Source: Stenopsyche tienmushanensis (Eukaryota; Arthropoda; Insecta; Trichoptera; Stenopsychidae). From it: a stretch of DNA of 64,000 nt. The notes under the pieces are model-generated. The model saw only the letters and a list, made by a program, of their open reading frames with translations, did not search any database and was not told the origin of the DNA. Made by a program: the position numbers and the translations under genes. Shown piece after piece: positions 55,520 through 64,000 of this stretch; the stretch's first letter is position 1; the number at the start of each line of letters is the position of its first letter. The stretch is taken from contig WACJ01000126.1 in NCBI GenBank assembly GCA_008973525.1, positions 1,364,001-1,428,000 of the forward strand, given 5' to 3'.

Positions 55520-56814
55520 CACTTATTACTCGGGAACAACTGTCAATTTATCAACATCAGTATTTCATAACCAGTATTTTAACTACGATATTTTTAGATT
55601 TACGCCATATGCTTGTGAATTTAATTTTTTCTCGTGTAATTAAACCAAAATTTTATATAAATGGACAGCTACACTTTCGACAAGGTTTTACAAAATATGA
55701 AGCCGATAAATGACATGAATATATCCTTGAACGTGTTTTTCGTTGGAGGCATTCTATGTCTTGTGCTGGATCGCAATTTATAGAAATGCCAGCAGTTCGC
55801 TATGAATTTGGTCCACTGGTAAATTATACGTTTTGCGTTGAAAAAAAAAAGTTTGATCCATATTTTGAAAATTATAATGAACGAGCGTGATTATGGAGCA
55901 ATCTTTTTATGGAAGTCTATGCGAACAAATTATAGGCGATGTAAGAAGTTAATTTGCGGGAAGTCGTTTAATGTGCCGGAAGGAAATAGAATTTATTGCA
56001 ATATTTTGCGTGACGACACTTCAAAAGCAATCTTTAAAAATATGCACAGTCGTAGAAAACGTGCGATTGGTATTTTTTGGCAAAATAGGAAAGCATAAAA
56101 TGGTTACGAACGGCGTTCCGGGTGTATGGTTTCATGATTGTGAAATTTTGTAAAGCGGACTGGAAGTTGTTCTAATAAAAAATGCGATAAAAATAGTTGA
56201 AAATTTGATCTTATATTGCATATGATATGAGGTCGTTTTTGCAAACGACAATATTTTGCATACAAACAGGCGTGCGCGCGCATCAAAGCATTGATATTTG
56301 AATGAGAATGAACCCAAACACTTTCGTTACATACAATTTCTTCAAAATAAGGTACACTAAGAAAAATGTTTCTTCCATTATAAACCTTATAAGGAAGGCC
56401 TTGGAAGATTGTTTCAAAATCGAATTCATCATAAAACAACTGGATATTAAATACTCAACAAGGAAGAGCATTTATGGAAATTAACTAATAAGATGAGCAC
56501 CTTTTCGTACTCTTGAGTTTTTATGCAAATATCGCTTTTTTAGAAAAATATCGACTTAAATTCCACCCACCATTTAAATTAATCCAAAATATATTTGCAA
56601 AAAACTGTTTGATTTGAATAAATTCATTCACTCAAGGTAAAATCGATTCTCATAATATAATTGTCGTGGAATTCTATGCCTTCCTACGCCGTTTCGGTCC
56701 AACTTTCGCCAACGCTTATTCGATGGTATTTTATGATCATCGCCTTAAAAACGAAATTAAAAATAAAAATTTCCGCGAATTTTTGGTGGTTTATATATCC
56801 AAAGGTCAAAAAAA
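55520..56814. other. No gene recognised
   Basis: AT-rich; frames of 60-111 codons on both strands, mutually overlapping, with no motif. Confidence 0.45.
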
Positions 56815-57158
56815 ATTTTTTTCGCACACTGAGTGCGGATATTAGTGAATAGGAGATAGAGACGGAAACATACGCTCATACGCTCGTGCATCGATGGTAA
56901 GGTCGTACTGTAAAGGTATCCCTACACACTTTTATATTCAATTATATTTCTATAAAGGAATACAATATTTTAACAATTTTTGCTTGATAGAGTGCAAAAT
57001 CATCACATCAATTATCGACAGATCACAATATAATAAACATTAAAATTTAAATGGAATTCGTACGTATCCGGTTTAAAATCATTAGGTATGGGGTCGTCTT
57101 AGATCGTTGATGGTCTCTTAGAATCATAATAAATAGTAGAAAGCCACATAAATCGATT
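56815..57158 (-). repeat. Family B repeat, copy 16 (right part)
   Basis: Reversed: CGCACACTGAGTGCGGATAT, AGGAGATAGAGACGGA, ATCGATGGTAAGGTCGTACT, AAAGGTATCCCTACACAC, GAATTCGTACGTATCCGGTT, AATCATTAGGTATGGGGTCG, and AAAGCCACATAAATCGATTA, where a pogo-like element interrupts it. It resumes at 58,332. Confidence 0.75.
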
Positions 57159-57412
57159 ACATTTGGGTCTGTTTTTATGCGATTGATACGTTTCACGGGG
57201 ATTCGCATATAAAAAAATCGCATAAAAAAAACTACATAGAAAACATAGTGATAAGTTCCATTATTTTTAAAAAACCGCATAACTTCAAATCATTGCAATA
57301 GAATGTACCAAAAATCGCATTAAAAAATTCATATAATTAGAAACATTACATATTTATCTTATAATTGCTTTATTAATTTGTTAAGCGGGAAGGTTCATTT
57401 TCAATAACGCAA

Positions 57413-58181
57413 TATATAGTGGGCGCGCACATTTTCATTAGGACGTATATATACGTCCCGCCCACCTGGCGTGATTTCATGTTTTTTAATTTTTATAACG
57501 ATGCTTAGAATTTATAAAAAAATCAATGAAACGTATATTTTTTATTTGTTTAGGTACATTAACATATAGAGAAGTTAAAAAATACAAAACAATAAAGAAA
57601 ATGGAAACATAGAGTTTAAAAAGATAAAATATATCCATACATAAATCAACTTCTGTGTGATATATTCTAAAACAGTTATTGACACGTAGTGCTAATTCAC
57701 AATCCGGACACCAGCATGTAGATTATTTCCCTTTTTTGTAATAAATTAGACATTTCTTGGTTTTAGTTTCCTTTTATTTTTTCTTTGAAAATGCCTTTCA
57801 ACTAAGCGTGAGGGTTTAGGTTTAATGCTGTTTTTTGATGGCATAGTCTGGTTTTTTACTATGTTGTCTAAACTGAGCATCAATACGTATTTTTTGTCCT
57901 TCCATTTTAAAACTATAAGTATGCCTTTTAACATTACCTTATGCTACAAGTCACCGTTTACTAAGTACACGTCCACTCCAACACAATAGCGAAATGCAAT
58001 CAATTTGCTACCTTTCTTAAATTCATGTCAAAACATGTATCGACAACTCACACATTCGTTAAACAATAAAAAAGTCCTGCCTGCTTTAGGACTCAACATA
58101 TATTTCGAGGACGTATATATACGTCCTAACCAATTTCGATGCAGTTTACTTTGGACGTATATATACGTCTCGCCCATTTAA
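57413..58181 (-). mobile_element. piggyBac-like element remnant
   Basis: Right end at TTAA 58,178-58,181, reading in reverse TTAAATGGGCGAGACG. Left end near 57,413, TATAGTGGGCGCGCACA, where TTAA has probably become TATA. Both ends carry the palindrome GACGTATATATACGTC (57,442-57,457; 58,110-58,125; 58,154-58,169). The interior holds a minus-strand transposase C-terminus. Most of the transposase is deleted. Confidence 0.65.
57640..58020 (-). pseudogene. piggyBac transposase C-terminus
   Basis: Minus strand, with a stop and one frameshift: EFKKGSKLIAFRY, then VLKWKDKKYVLMLSLDN, which is the W-K-D-K-x-x-V-x-M-L-S strand of piggyBac-family transposases, followed by a basic stretch (KPSRLVERHFQ). 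After the frameshift comes a cysteine-rich end, TCWCPDCELALRVNNCFRIY with HTE, which matches the C-terminal zinc-binding domain (C-P-D-C, C-F-x-x-Y-H-T). The three catalytic aspartates are not present. Assignment to piggyBac is supported by both blocks and by the TTAA end. Confidence 0.85.
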
Positions 58182-58270
58182 CCCCTAAAGTGGATATGAC
58201 GTATATATACGTCAAGACCAAAGTCCATGCAAAGTGGGTATGACGGATATATCCGCATTGTGCAAGTTAA
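58178..58270 (+). repeat. Second TTAA-type end with hairpins
   Basis: From the same TTAA (58,178) a right-facing end begins: TTAACCCCTAAAGTGG, then GACGTATATATACGTC (58,198-58,213), then a variant CGGATATATCCG (58,244-58,255) and TTAA at 58,267-58,270. The two arms AAAGTGGATATGACG and AAAGTGGGTATGACG are direct repeats. It resembles the ends at 20.8 and 36.0 kb in everything but the palindrome core. Confidence 0.5.
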
Positions 58271-58331
58271 GCAAACCTCAGTAGAAAATAGCGGATGACG
58301 TCATTTTCTGCCTCAATGACGGACCCAAGTG

Positions 58332-58490
58332 TATATACTTTAACGTGATACCACAAAGTGATTCTATTATGTGGTCCAACAATATCGACAGTGTTAAGGT
58401 TCCTTTATTGATATACAAGCTTCATTCATGCTGCGCAGTCCTGAGAGAAAATAATGAATATTGTGTGCTATCAACAGTGTTTCGCCGGGC
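58332..58490 (-). repeat. Family B repeat, copy 16 (left part)
   Basis: Continues the reversed repeat after the pogo-like element: AAAGTGATTCTATTATGTGG, CAACAATATCGACAGTGTTA, AGGTTCCTTTATTGATATAC and CATGCTGCGCAGTCCTGAGA. Confidence 0.75.
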
Positions 58491-59704
58491 CAATTTCACC
58501 CCAAGCTACAAAAAATGTTAAAAATAGGTAATGGAATGTTACAGAGCGAATACAAATATTGTTGAGAGGAAATTATTAACGCAACTCACGGAATGGCCGT
58601 GATGTCTCGCGATCGCAGTCGGCTTCGCGGTCATTTAATAATCCAATAAACATGTCAAATTTTAAGGGATTAGTCCTTAAATCACAACGGGATCGATCAC
58701 CGTTTGCTCGTTCAGATTACCGGAAGCCATTTTACCCTTCGGATCCAGGTTACGTGCTCGAACTTCGAATCTGGGTGTCTCGCGAATGAATCAAGAACGT
58801 ATTTAAAATTCACAAAATGGCAGTTTGCATATCTCCTATTCGGGTGACGTGACCGTGTTCTCAAATAGTTCATTTGTTGCTTTAGTATTCTGGATGATGT
58901 CTATTCTTCGGCTGTCTGTGACATAAATACACGCCTACTATTGTCTGCCCTCGGCATCGACACTCATATAACTGTATACTGATAAACTCTATTATAACCA
59001 TTTGAAGAAGAGAAACTTCTCCGTCTTTGCTCGAAGATAAAGCGAAAAAGGGGGGAAATTCCATGAACCCCTACACCAACGATAGGCGTTCATTATTGTT
59101 CTGAGGCTCGATCAGAACAGAATAAAGATATAATCACTTTGGAGCTACATAATTGATCAGTTACCACTGAGACGTCAACAAATTAAAATACATTTTTAGA
59201 GAAAATTGTCGAAAATTTCGTCCCAAAATCGCTCAATTACATATGGACCAATTAAAGAAATCAAAGTAACGACATAAGATAATTTGTTTACGTTGCCAAC
59301 TGTTTGATGTGCTCGAAATATCAAACTTCCTTAAAATATATTAAGTGTATTGACAAGTCTTTGCCGATTGTTTAACAACGAAATGATTTTTTTTTCATTT
59401 TTATTAACAAACCCTTACAAAACATAATTTCCTTCATTACTACCTACTATTTCCGACGGGTTTTCGCGTATTTCAATTCTGAACACAAACTGAGCTCTTA
59501 AACAGACGTCTATCCAAATGGGCAAGGATTTATCGGTACACCTAATATTTATCGACGTGTGTAGACATATTTGCACGGTAATTGAACAATTCGCGCAAAT
59601 GAACGCAAAAATATTGTATGCAAAAATCAATGGGAACACAGTAGTAGATATTTTTGATTTTTTTCCCCGTCAAACGCAACAATAACGTCATATATATAGA
59701 TGCT
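58491..59704. other. No gene recognised
   Basis: 58,560-58,860 is a little richer in GC. Frames of 60 and 74 codons on the minus strand have no motif. Confidence 0.45.
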
Positions 59705-59975
59705 TCTTCCATTAGGTAATCTTGCCAGCTGATATTTGTGTTTTTGGTCGCTTTGGCCGGCTTTCGTCGGTTATTCTTAATTTTGTTGCTACTGCTGTTG
59801 ATTTTAGAGTGTAGTAATGGATCTATATTTCGACCGCTTGAAAAAAAACCTTTTTATTGCGCTGAAACAGCTCTAAACAGCGCTCTGAATTGTGGACGCG
59901 TTGATCGAGTGTGAGCAAACGCGGTACCCACGTCGAACAGAACTCTCTCATGGACAAATATCGTTGTAAAATGGT
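59705..59975 (-). pseudogene. Mariner transposase fragment
   Basis: Minus strand: FCSTWVPRLLTLDQRVH, NSERCLELFQRNKK and, after decay of the first-aspartate motif, TDESRPKRPKTQISAGK. It lines up with the copy at 44.5 kb over its whole length and is the more decayed of the two. N-terminus, second and third aspartates are missing. Confidence 0.85.
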
Positions 59976-60049
59976 GTTATCTGAATAATATGGAGCTGAA
60001 CAGATGAGATTGGCTCAAAATAGAAAATATGCTTCCCACAGTTTGCGTG

Positions 60050-60090
60050 TTAACCTGTACACTCTACGATGTTCAAATTTCGAACATTTC
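60050..60090 (+). repeat. TTAA-type end with hairpin
   Basis: TTAACCTGTACACTCTACG at 60,050, then the stem ATGTTC/GAACAT around AAATTTC (60,069-60,087). Directly left of it, AAAATATGCTTCCC and GTGTTAA form an opposite-facing end that recurs at 60,835-60,864. Confidence 0.45.
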
Positions 60091-60969
60091 AGTAACCATT
60101 TTAGTCTAATGTAATCATATCAAAATTATTTGAACTCTTTGATGAATTTCTTTGAAGGTTTTAAACATTTTTATATTAAAAAAAAAAAAAAATGTGCAGG
60201 ATATTTTAATAGGGATGCTCGAAATTTGTTCAATTATAACGGCAATGTTGTTAAAGCAACATCTATAAAATTTACTGTGAATTATTCAGTTGTGCATTGC
60301 AAATCATCATGATTTTTATTTGAAAAACGTGGGAAAATTATCAAATTTTATTTTCAAAATCAGTGCTCAGTTCGATATACATTCGGCGCGTCCGGCCGAA
60401 TCGCCCGTATTCCCGCACGTCACCGAAATGCAAGGTCTGCTGGAAACGTCACTGCCGTGCGTGAGAGTGTACGGGAATACTCGAAGCAGTAAATTTGTCG
60501 TCGTTCACAGCAAATTGTCCTTTTTGCGACTTAAACTTATATAAACGTAATTCCAAGTAATTTTGTGAATTTGACGATGATCATAAACGACATTGTATGT
60601 TCGCTGAGTGGGCTCAGGAGCAGTTGGAAGTTGGTCTAAATTTTGCAAAAAAAAAAGCAGATATCTCACACACAACTTGTTTTATTTATATTTAAAAATT
60701 GAGCGTCCTTATTTAAAGACCCTGTATGATTTATTAAAATTGATTTTAACACATTGCATGCAGGAAAACTTCGCGTGCGTTTACCTGTAAGATAGTTAAT
60801 GGGATAAAATGTGAAAAACATGACGTAATTCTTAAAAATATGCTTCCCGTATGTAATGTGTTAATGCCGAAACATCAAACTGTTCATATTTTTGTTTGAA
60901 TGCCGCACGAACTAGCGCACGTAAAATAAAATGAGTGTTTTTCCGTCATTCGGTGATTTATTATATATC
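60091..60969. other. No gene recognised
   Basis: 60- and 84-codon plus frames. The second (60,290-60,544) includes a GC-richer stretch (HSARPAESPVFPHVTEM) without a known family. Near 60,835-60,864 AAAAATATGCTTCCC and ATGTGTTAA repeat the pattern seen at 60,021-60,053. Confidence 0.4.
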
Positions 60970-61062
60970 ACCCAGAGCAGGGGTCGGCAACCTGCGGCTC
61001 GCGAGCCACATGCGGCTCTTTGGACGTGAAGCTGCGGCTCTTTATCACAGTTTTACTCCAAG

Positions 61063-62864
61063 CATGGCATCTAGTCAAAAAAGGAGAAGAACTGAAGAAG
61101 AGCATCGAGAATTCAATCGGGATTGGACGAAGTCGTTCGCTTTCATATTCAACTCAGATGGCCTCCCATCTTGTCTCATTTGCCACAAAAAACTTGCACA
61201 CAATACGAAATCAAATTTAGAGAGAAACTTCACTACAAACCAGAAATCTTGAAAAAAACCAAAGATTTGCCAATATCCGCTAAAACAGTACAAGATAGAA
61301 TAGCTAAAATGTCTTCAAATGTAACATATTTGCAGGTGGAAGACATTCAACTGGCTTCTGATTTATCACTTGCTATAAATGAGTATTGCGACATAAAAGA
61401 CACAGCAAACGTGGCTCTTTTTGTCAGGTAAAAAGAAAAACTTCTAGGATTGCTACCGCTCTCGGGACAAACTAGAGGGGAAGATATAGAGAATAACGTG
61501 CAAAAATGGCTCGAAGATAAAAAGATGAATTTAAATAAAATCTTTTTGATACCAACTGATGGAGCCAGAAGTATGACAGGAAATATAGGGACAATAACGA
61601 TTCTTCAGAGCAAAATAAACCACGAAATACTTACGTTTCACTGCATAATACACCAAGAAGCGCTTTGTGCCCAAAAATTTCCGGCCAAAATAGTTCAGGT
61701 CATGACTTTAGTAATCTAGATTGTTAACAGCATCTTGTCAAAAGCACTCTACCATCGTCAGTTTAAAGAATTCTTGAACGAAATGGATACTCAGTATTCC
61801 GACCTCCTTCTTCAGAATAAAGTGCGATGGCTTTCCAAAGGTAAGGTGTTGAAACGTTTTACTTTGTGCTTGAATGAAATAAACACATTCCTCAAAGAAA
61901 AATATATTAATCACCCTGAATTAGAGAACGACAAATGGTTGCAATTTTTTTTCTTTATAGTAGATATTACGGCGAAATTAAATGATCTGAATCTAAAACT
62001 GCAAGGAAAGGAAAACCCAACCTATGTTTTAATAGAAGAGTTGAGTTGTTTTGATGAAAAAATAATTATTTTTGCAGAAGATATTCAGAGCGGTTAATTA
62101 CTTCATTTTCATTTTCTAAAGCAATATCGCACTAAAACCAGTGCGATTGTTGACACAAATTACTTCAGCACAGTTATAAAAAAAATTAAAGATGAATTTT
62201 CTGACAGATTTCAGCAATTCAAAACCAACAAAGCCATTCTAGCATTCATAGTAAGTTCTCTCAACACAAATAGTAACGAAATCTACATTGAGCCATTTGG
62301 AGTTGATACTAAATCTCTAGAAACGCAATTGATCGATTTAAAAAGTAAAGCTTTGTGGAGTGGAAAATGTACAGAGTTGAAAAGCAAGTTGGAAGAGTTG
62401 GAGGTCCAGAAATGTATGTACGTAACGCAATAAAAGTGGACAGCTTTAAAAGAAATGCCGCGAGTTGAGGCACTTATATTCGACGCATGGAATAGTCTTC
62501 CAGATTGCTACAGTGAGGTGAAGAATTTGGCATTTGGAGTCCTGACTATCTTCGGATCGACATATTTGCAAGAGTAAGGCCCGATTCACACCACGGTGCT
62601 GCTAACGGCTCGATCCCGCTCTCGGTCTCGGTCCGGTCAAACACTTTCACACAAGAAACGGAATCGGAACGATCAGATAGTGTGAATACTCTGACTGTTT
62701 CCTGTGTAAGAACATTAGATCGGACCGGAATCGGAGCGAGATCGAACCGTCAACGGCACCACAGTGTGGATCGGGCCTAAGCGTTCTCTTGCATGAATAT
62801 AATTAAAAGTAAAGTAAGAAGCCAACTAACAAATGAAAATTTCGAACAAATGAGTCGTGTTTGA
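61063..62864 (+). pseudogene. hAT transposase pseudogene (GTF2IRD2/ZBED5-like)
   Basis: ATG at 61,063 begins [17 protein letters not shown], with a BED-type zinc finger nearby ([20 protein letters not shown]). A deletion with frameshift at about 61,245 removes the rest of the finger linker. The frame then continues with [26 protein letters not shown], a TAA at 61,429, LPLSGQTRGEDI, IPTDGARSMTGN (catalytic D-G-A region), FHCIIHQEALCAQ (the conserved C-I-I-H-Q-E-A-L block), a stop at 61,717, [15 protein letters not shown], further stops at 62,095 and about 62,430, and WNSLPDCYSEVKNLAFGVLT. The dimerisation motif is split by the MITE: TYLQE, insertion, AFSCMNIIKSKVRSQ. Non-functional, though many blocks are well preserved. 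Confidence 0.93.
62578..62777. mobile_element. 200-bp MITE nested in the hAT element
   Basis: Left end GGCCCGATTCACACCACGGT; right end in reverse GGCCCGATCCACACTGTGGT. The two halves stay nearly complementary for about 75-80 bp, so the element is close to one long palindrome. TAA flanks both sides (62,575-62,577 and 62,778-62,780). A 3-bp TAA duplication and GGCCC-type ends suggest the PIF/Harbinger group. It is the youngest datable insertion here because it lies inside the hAT element. Confidence 0.88.
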
Positions 62865-63346
62865 AACTTAAAACAACAAGTTATGAGCCAAATTTATCCA
62901 AACTTTCTAAAACCATGCAAAACCATCGCTCCCATTAAATTTATTTGCTCAAATGTATGTTATTGTTTTATTTATTTCTAAGTACAAATTACATTGCTTA
63001 AAAAAAATTCTACTTGAATAACCATGCAAAACCATCGCTTCCATTGAATTTGTTTACTCAATTATTTGTTATTGAAGTACAAGTTAGTGTTGTAAGTAAA
63101 TGTTTAATTATTTTGATTTTTTAACTTAATAGGTGTATAATAGGTGATTATCTAATAATACCATATATATATTATCTAATTTTTTGTTAAAAAATACTAC
63201 TTATATATGAATAAATAGATTATTTTTACCAAAAAACTATTTATTGTTGGCAAGAAAAAAAATTGTGGCTCTTTAAACTCTTGAAATTTGTAAATTGTAA
63301 TTTTTGGCTCTTCCGACTCAAAAGGTTGCCGACCCCTGACCCAGAG

Positions 63347-64000
63347 GGATATTTAAATCAAAAACCTTGTTGAAATGATATAAATTTTAATGTTTAACAA
63401 TTTTATATTCCAGGTCTCCTTCCTTGCCTGCAGACCACATGTCTACCATACATCTAAGGCCGCATTTTAAGGTGTGTATTTAGTATGAAATGAGATATTT
63501 AAGAGCGTCGTTTGGGTGTACATTATTCGAAATATCCTTCTCCGCTCAGAACAGAAGCGCTATAAATTCGGCCATAAATTAAAAGCAGTTCAAATTTCAA
63601 TCGGGCTTATATTACATCAATTCGAAATTAATTCCGACGCGTGATTTTATTCCGGTTTCCCATTCAGAAGATCGTAGGCGCGCCCTATAGCGTGCGTGCA
63701 AATATTGAAAGGGACAATGTCAACATATTTACCGGGATTATAAAGTCATGATCCTCGAATCGTCCTTTTAATATTGACAATGAAGCCCTATTTTGTTTGG
63801 CTCCTTGGAATAAAAATATTTCCTCGATGTATTATTGTTGCAAATCAAATATTGCATAACTACGTTCGTTCTTGGATTTTTGTTTACCGTTAGATAACTG
63901 GTATTTTGGTTTATAACTCCTACGATACATATGCTGTAATAAATAGACGTTAACCCATTATATTTCCGATTCAATTATTTGAAAAAAATGTATATTTGGA
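63347..64000. other. No gene recognised
   Basis: Unique sequence to the window edge, with one 68-codon minus frame (63,768-63,974). TTAACCCATTATATTTCC near 63,951 is a further TTAACCC string without a palindrome. Confidence 0.5.

Larger units (their letters stand above)
57160..58331 (-). mobile_element. Pogo-like element, copy 2, with nested piggyBac
   Basis: Left end CATTTGGGTCTGTTTTTATG and, in reverse at the right, CACTTGGGTCCGTC, with TA outside both (57,158-57,159 and 58,332-58,333). AAAAAACCGCATAACTTCAA and GTACCAAAAATCGCATTA near 57,270-57,330 are the reversed subterminal blocks of copy 1. About 770 bp in the middle is a piggyBac-like insertion. It lies at the same position of family B as the element at 33,770. 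Confidence 0.7.
60978..63338 (+). mobile_element. hAT transposon with intact ends
   Basis: A 2,361-bp element. The first 16 bases, CAGGGGTCGGCAACCT, are repeated exactly in reverse at the right end. The 8-bp direct duplication ACCCAGAG stands on both sides (60,970-60,977 and 63,339-63,346), the target size of hAT transposons. Subterminal GCGGCTCTTT and TTGGCTCTTC copies lie inside both ends. It encodes a broken BED-finger transposase and holds a nested MITE in the last exon-equivalent. A 50-bp direct repeat starting CCATGCAAAACCATCGCT occurs twice in the 3' untranslated part (about 62,914 and 63,023). Without the MITE it would be 2,158 bp. Confidence 0.95.

Overview
This window looks like AT-rich nuclear DNA from an arthropod, most probably an insect. 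It carries decayed mariner transposases, R1-like non-LTR retrotransposon ends, piggyBac-like TTAA elements, several hAT lineages and a pogo-like element. There is no operon structure, ribosome binding site, CRISPR array, rRNA or recognisable tRNA. No intact host protein-coding gene could be recognised on either strand. The longest open frames are 130-154 codons and none of them matches a family I know.

The sequence is best read as a transposon graveyard in an intergenic region or a large intron. At least twelve Tc1/mariner fragments of several lineages lie at about 8.5, 15.5, 22, 23.9, 25.7, 27.4, 29, 31.7, 41.8, 44.5, 46.5 and 59.8 kb. Two R1-like LINE 3' halves lie at 17.2-18.1 and 46.7-47.9 kb, and another reverse transcriptase fragment at 24.4-24.65 kb. 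A hAT family with TAGGGAATCC termini occurs five times (19.2, 23.3, 31.8, 38.9 and 49.8 kb). A TTAA-bounded repeat, called family B here, occurs at least fourteen times and is often joined to a second repeat (family C). Repeats called D, F, H and I occur two to four times each.

The best-preserved element is a 2,361-bp hAT transposon at 60,978-63,338. It has perfect 16-bp terminal inverted repeats and a perfect 8-bp target duplication, but its BED-finger transposase is broken by stops, a deletion and a nested 200-bp MITE. At 56.8-58.5 kb three element types are nested: a piggyBac-like element sits in a pogo-like element that sits in a family B repeat. At 8.2-8.9 and 23.8-24.3 kb two mariner-like loci carry a 65-bp tandem repeat made from the transposase catalytic region. 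They look like complementary halves of one foldback element.

The most unusual recurring signal is a short end sequence with TTAACC followed within about 40 bp by a perfect short palindrome. It occurs at seven or more places with different palindromes, as if several piggyBac-like families share one terminal design. Everything here was read by eye. Element boundaries not marked by a target duplication are approximate, and family names rest on motifs, not on searches.
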